DNA from: Bacteroidota bacterium
GTDB taxonomy: Bacteria; Bacteroidota; Bacteroidia; Bacteroidales; UBA1402
Reading direction: 5' to 3'
Assembly (NCBI GenBank): GCA_030706285.1
Contig: JAUZOU010000127.1
Location: 1-8,007 of the forward strand
DNA: 8,007 bases
Of the stretch, positions 6,445-8,007 are shown in pieces (the first letter of the stretch is position 1; the number at the start of each line of letters is the position of its first letter). The translations under genes were made by a program, and so were the position numbers. Below the pieces are notes generated by a model. The model did no database searches. It saw nothing but the letters and a program-made list of their open reading frames with translations, and was not told where the DNA came from.

Positions 6445-7965
6445 ATGAAACTGAAACATTTTCGCATTTTTCTGGCAATTATTGCCTTCTCGTTACTGAC
6501 TCTCTTGTTTATTGATTTTGCCAATAAATCGACGGATCATCTGTTTAGGCTGGCTCACATCCAATTCGTACCAGCCTTGTTGTCAGGAATGTTTATCGTA
6601 GTTGCCTTCTGGCTGATACTGACGCTCTTGTTTGGCCGTGTTTATTGTTCAATGATTTGCCCGTTGGGCATCTTTCAGGATATCATTACCTGGATCCGGA
6701 AACGTTTCCGTCCGAAAATGAAGCAATCGTTCAGCAAAGAAAAAAAAGTACTGCGGTTCAGCGTGCTGATTGTCGTCATCGGATCCTATCTGGCAGGTAT
6801 CACCAGCATACTCAGTCTGCTTGATCCGTACAGTGCTTACGGTCGCATCGCCACACACTTGTTCCGTCCTGCCTATATGGCTGGAAACAATGTCCTGGCT
6901 GCTGCATTCAACCATTTTGAGAACTATACGTTCTACCACGTCGATATCTATACGCTCAGCTTTGTATCCCTATTGATTGCGCTGCTAACATTTCTGGTCA
7001 TTGGTGCCCTTGCCGCTCTATACGGAAGGACTTGGTGCAATACGATCTGCCCTGTGGGAACCGTTTTGGGATACGTATCCAAATTGTCGCTGTTTAAAGT
7101 GCGGTTTGATGAACAATCCTGCATCAGCTGTGGCCTGTGTGAAAAAGCCTGCAAAGCTTCCTGTATTGACAGCCACAACAAGACTGTCGATTACAGCCGG
7201 TGCGTTGCCTGCTACGATTGTCTAACCACCTGCAAACGTCATAGCCTGAGCTATAAGTTGCCTGCCAAAAAGCAAGCGGTACCTGAACAAGAAAACGTCG
7301 ATCAGTCAAAGCGGCGATTCTTCGGTGCTATGGCTGTAGCGGCTGTCGCTGTACCAACCACCCTGATGGCAAAGAATCTTTCACTGCCGTCATCCAAAAA
7401 AACGGTCAATAAAAAAGAGCCATTGAGCCCTCCCGGATCCATCAGCCACAAGCATTTGCTGGAAACGTGCACAGCTTGTCACCTGTGCGTCTCAAAATGT
7501 CCGAGCCGGATTTTGAAACCGGCCCTGCTGGAATACGGAGCGGCCGGTATCATGTTACCACGAATGGATTTTGAACATGGTTTCTGCAATGCAGACTGTA
7601 CGATGTGTTCGGATGTCTGCCCGACCGACGCACTCGTAAAATTGACAAAAAAAGAAAAGAATACCCTTCAAATGGGACGGGTCGTCTTCATTAAAACCAA
7701 TTGTGTCGTTTATAACGATGAAACCAGCTGCGGAGCCTGTTCTGAACATTGCCGGACTCAGGCTGTTAGCATGGTGCCTTACAAAGGGGTATTAACCATC
7801 CCTTCAATCAATCCCGATATTTGCGTCGGTTGCGGAGGCTGTGAATATGTTTGCCCGGCCACGCCGAAAGCAATTTACGTTGAAGGCAATCCGGTTCACC
7901 GGAAAGCCAAGGCTTTTCAGGATGCTGATGCAACTGAAGCAGCACCAGACAGTTTCGGATTCTAA
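6445..7965 (+). CDS. NapH/NapG-like fusion: membrane polyferredoxin with internal Tat-like segment (506 aa)
   Basis: The N-terminal half is NapH-like (Fer4_5 type). It has four likely membrane helices (about 8-26, 45-64, 104-125, 171-193) and two CxxxCP motifs at C68/C72 and C198/C202, next to lysine/arginine-rich loops that should face the cytoplasm. Two ferredoxin motifs follow: C226/C229/C232/C236 and C253/C256/C259/C263. At 289-310, KRRFFGAMAV and a hydrophobic stretch ending LMA form a twin-arginine/membrane segment. The C-terminal half is NapG-like with four cysteine groups: C342/C345/C348/C352, C381/C385/C388/C392, C420/C429/C432/C436 and C460/C463/C466/C470. Known relatives pass electrons from quinol or cytoplasmic donors to periplasmic reductases. 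By the positive-inside rule the first clusters are cytoplasmic and the last four periplasmic. No nitrate reductase or other terminal enzyme is in the window, so the acceptor is unknown; the DUF362 protein encoded 14 nt upstream is a candidate partner. Confidence 0.88.
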   Translation: MKLKHFRIFLAIIAFSLLTLLFIDFANKSTDHLFRLAHIQFVPALLSGMFIVVAFWLILTLLFGRVYCSMICPLGIFQDIITWIRKRFRPKMKQSFSKEKKVLRFSVLIVVIGSYLAGITSILSLLDPYSAYGRIATHLFRPAYMAGNNVLAAAFNHFENYTFYHVDIYTLSFVSLLIALLTFLVIGALAALYGRTWCNTICPVGTVLGYVSKLSLFKVRFDEQSCISCGLCEKACKASCIDSHNKTVDYSRCVACYDCLTTCKRHSLSYKLPAKKQAVPEQENVDQSKRRFFGAMAVAAVAVPTTLMAKNLSLPSSKKTVNKKEPLSPPGSISHKHLLETCTACHLCVSKCPSRILKPALLEYGAAGIMLPRMDFEHGFCNADCTMCSDVCPTDALVKLTKKEKNTLQMGRVVFIKTNCVVYNDETSCGACSEHCRTQAVSMVPYKGVLTIPSINPDICVGCGGCEYVCPATPKAIYVEGNPVHRKAKAFQDADATEAAPDSFGF

Positions 7966-8007
7966 GGATCTGTCAAATTGGTATTGAATTCCGCAAGCGC
8001 GAACCCA

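Noticed and set aside
7966..8007. A further gene or terminator after the polyferredoxin gene
   Set aside because: The remaining 42 nt hold no plus-strand ATG and no clear hairpin with a T run, and are too short to judge.

Overview
The window suggests a member of the Bacteroidota, most likely Bacteroidales. The reasons are a large secreted carbohydrate enzyme of the DUF4450 type beside a GH43 arabinanase-like gene, start codons without recognisable Shine-Dalgarno sequences, a promoter-like pair resembling the Bacteroides -33 TTTG / -7 TAnnTTTG consensus, and protein sequences typical of that phylum. The genus cannot be set from the sequence alone.

The left half (1-4281, minus strand) is a glycan-degradation pair. 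A 1216-residue secreted protein lies upstream. It has an N-terminal DUF4450-like beta domain, an alpha/alpha-barrel glycosidase-like core and C-terminal beta modules. Its stop codon lies 42 nt before the start of a secreted GH43 enzyme, whose C-terminal part runs off the left edge. The GH43 sequence resembles endo-alpha-1,5-L-arabinanases, so pectic arabinan or rhamnogalacturonan-I side chains are the likely target. No SusC/SusD pair, regulator or sulfatase is visible, so membership of a polysaccharide utilisation locus is inferred.

A 278-nt region (4282-4559) separates this pair from a divergent block on the plus strand. It holds a plausible Bacteroides-type promoter for the rightward genes and a small cluster of TCTGA/TCAGA inverted repeats in front of the leftward genes.

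The right half (4560-7965, plus strand) is a tight four-gene run with an 11-nt overlap and gaps of 19 and 14 nt. It encodes a six-helix ECF-type S-component-like membrane protein, a short type I phosphoribosyltransferase-like protein, a DUF362 protein with a twin-arginine signal, and a 506-residue polyferredoxin membrane protein. The last looks like a natural fusion of a NapH-like and a NapG-like protein, with an internal twin-arginine/transmembrane segment at the join. The first two genes suggest uptake of a small base- or vitamin-like molecule followed by ribosylation. The last two suggest an electron path from cytoplasmic to periplasmic iron-sulfur clusters. How the two halves cooperate is unknown, and this block is the most interesting part of the window.

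No RNA genes, CRISPR arrays, insertion sequences or convincing hairpin terminators were seen.
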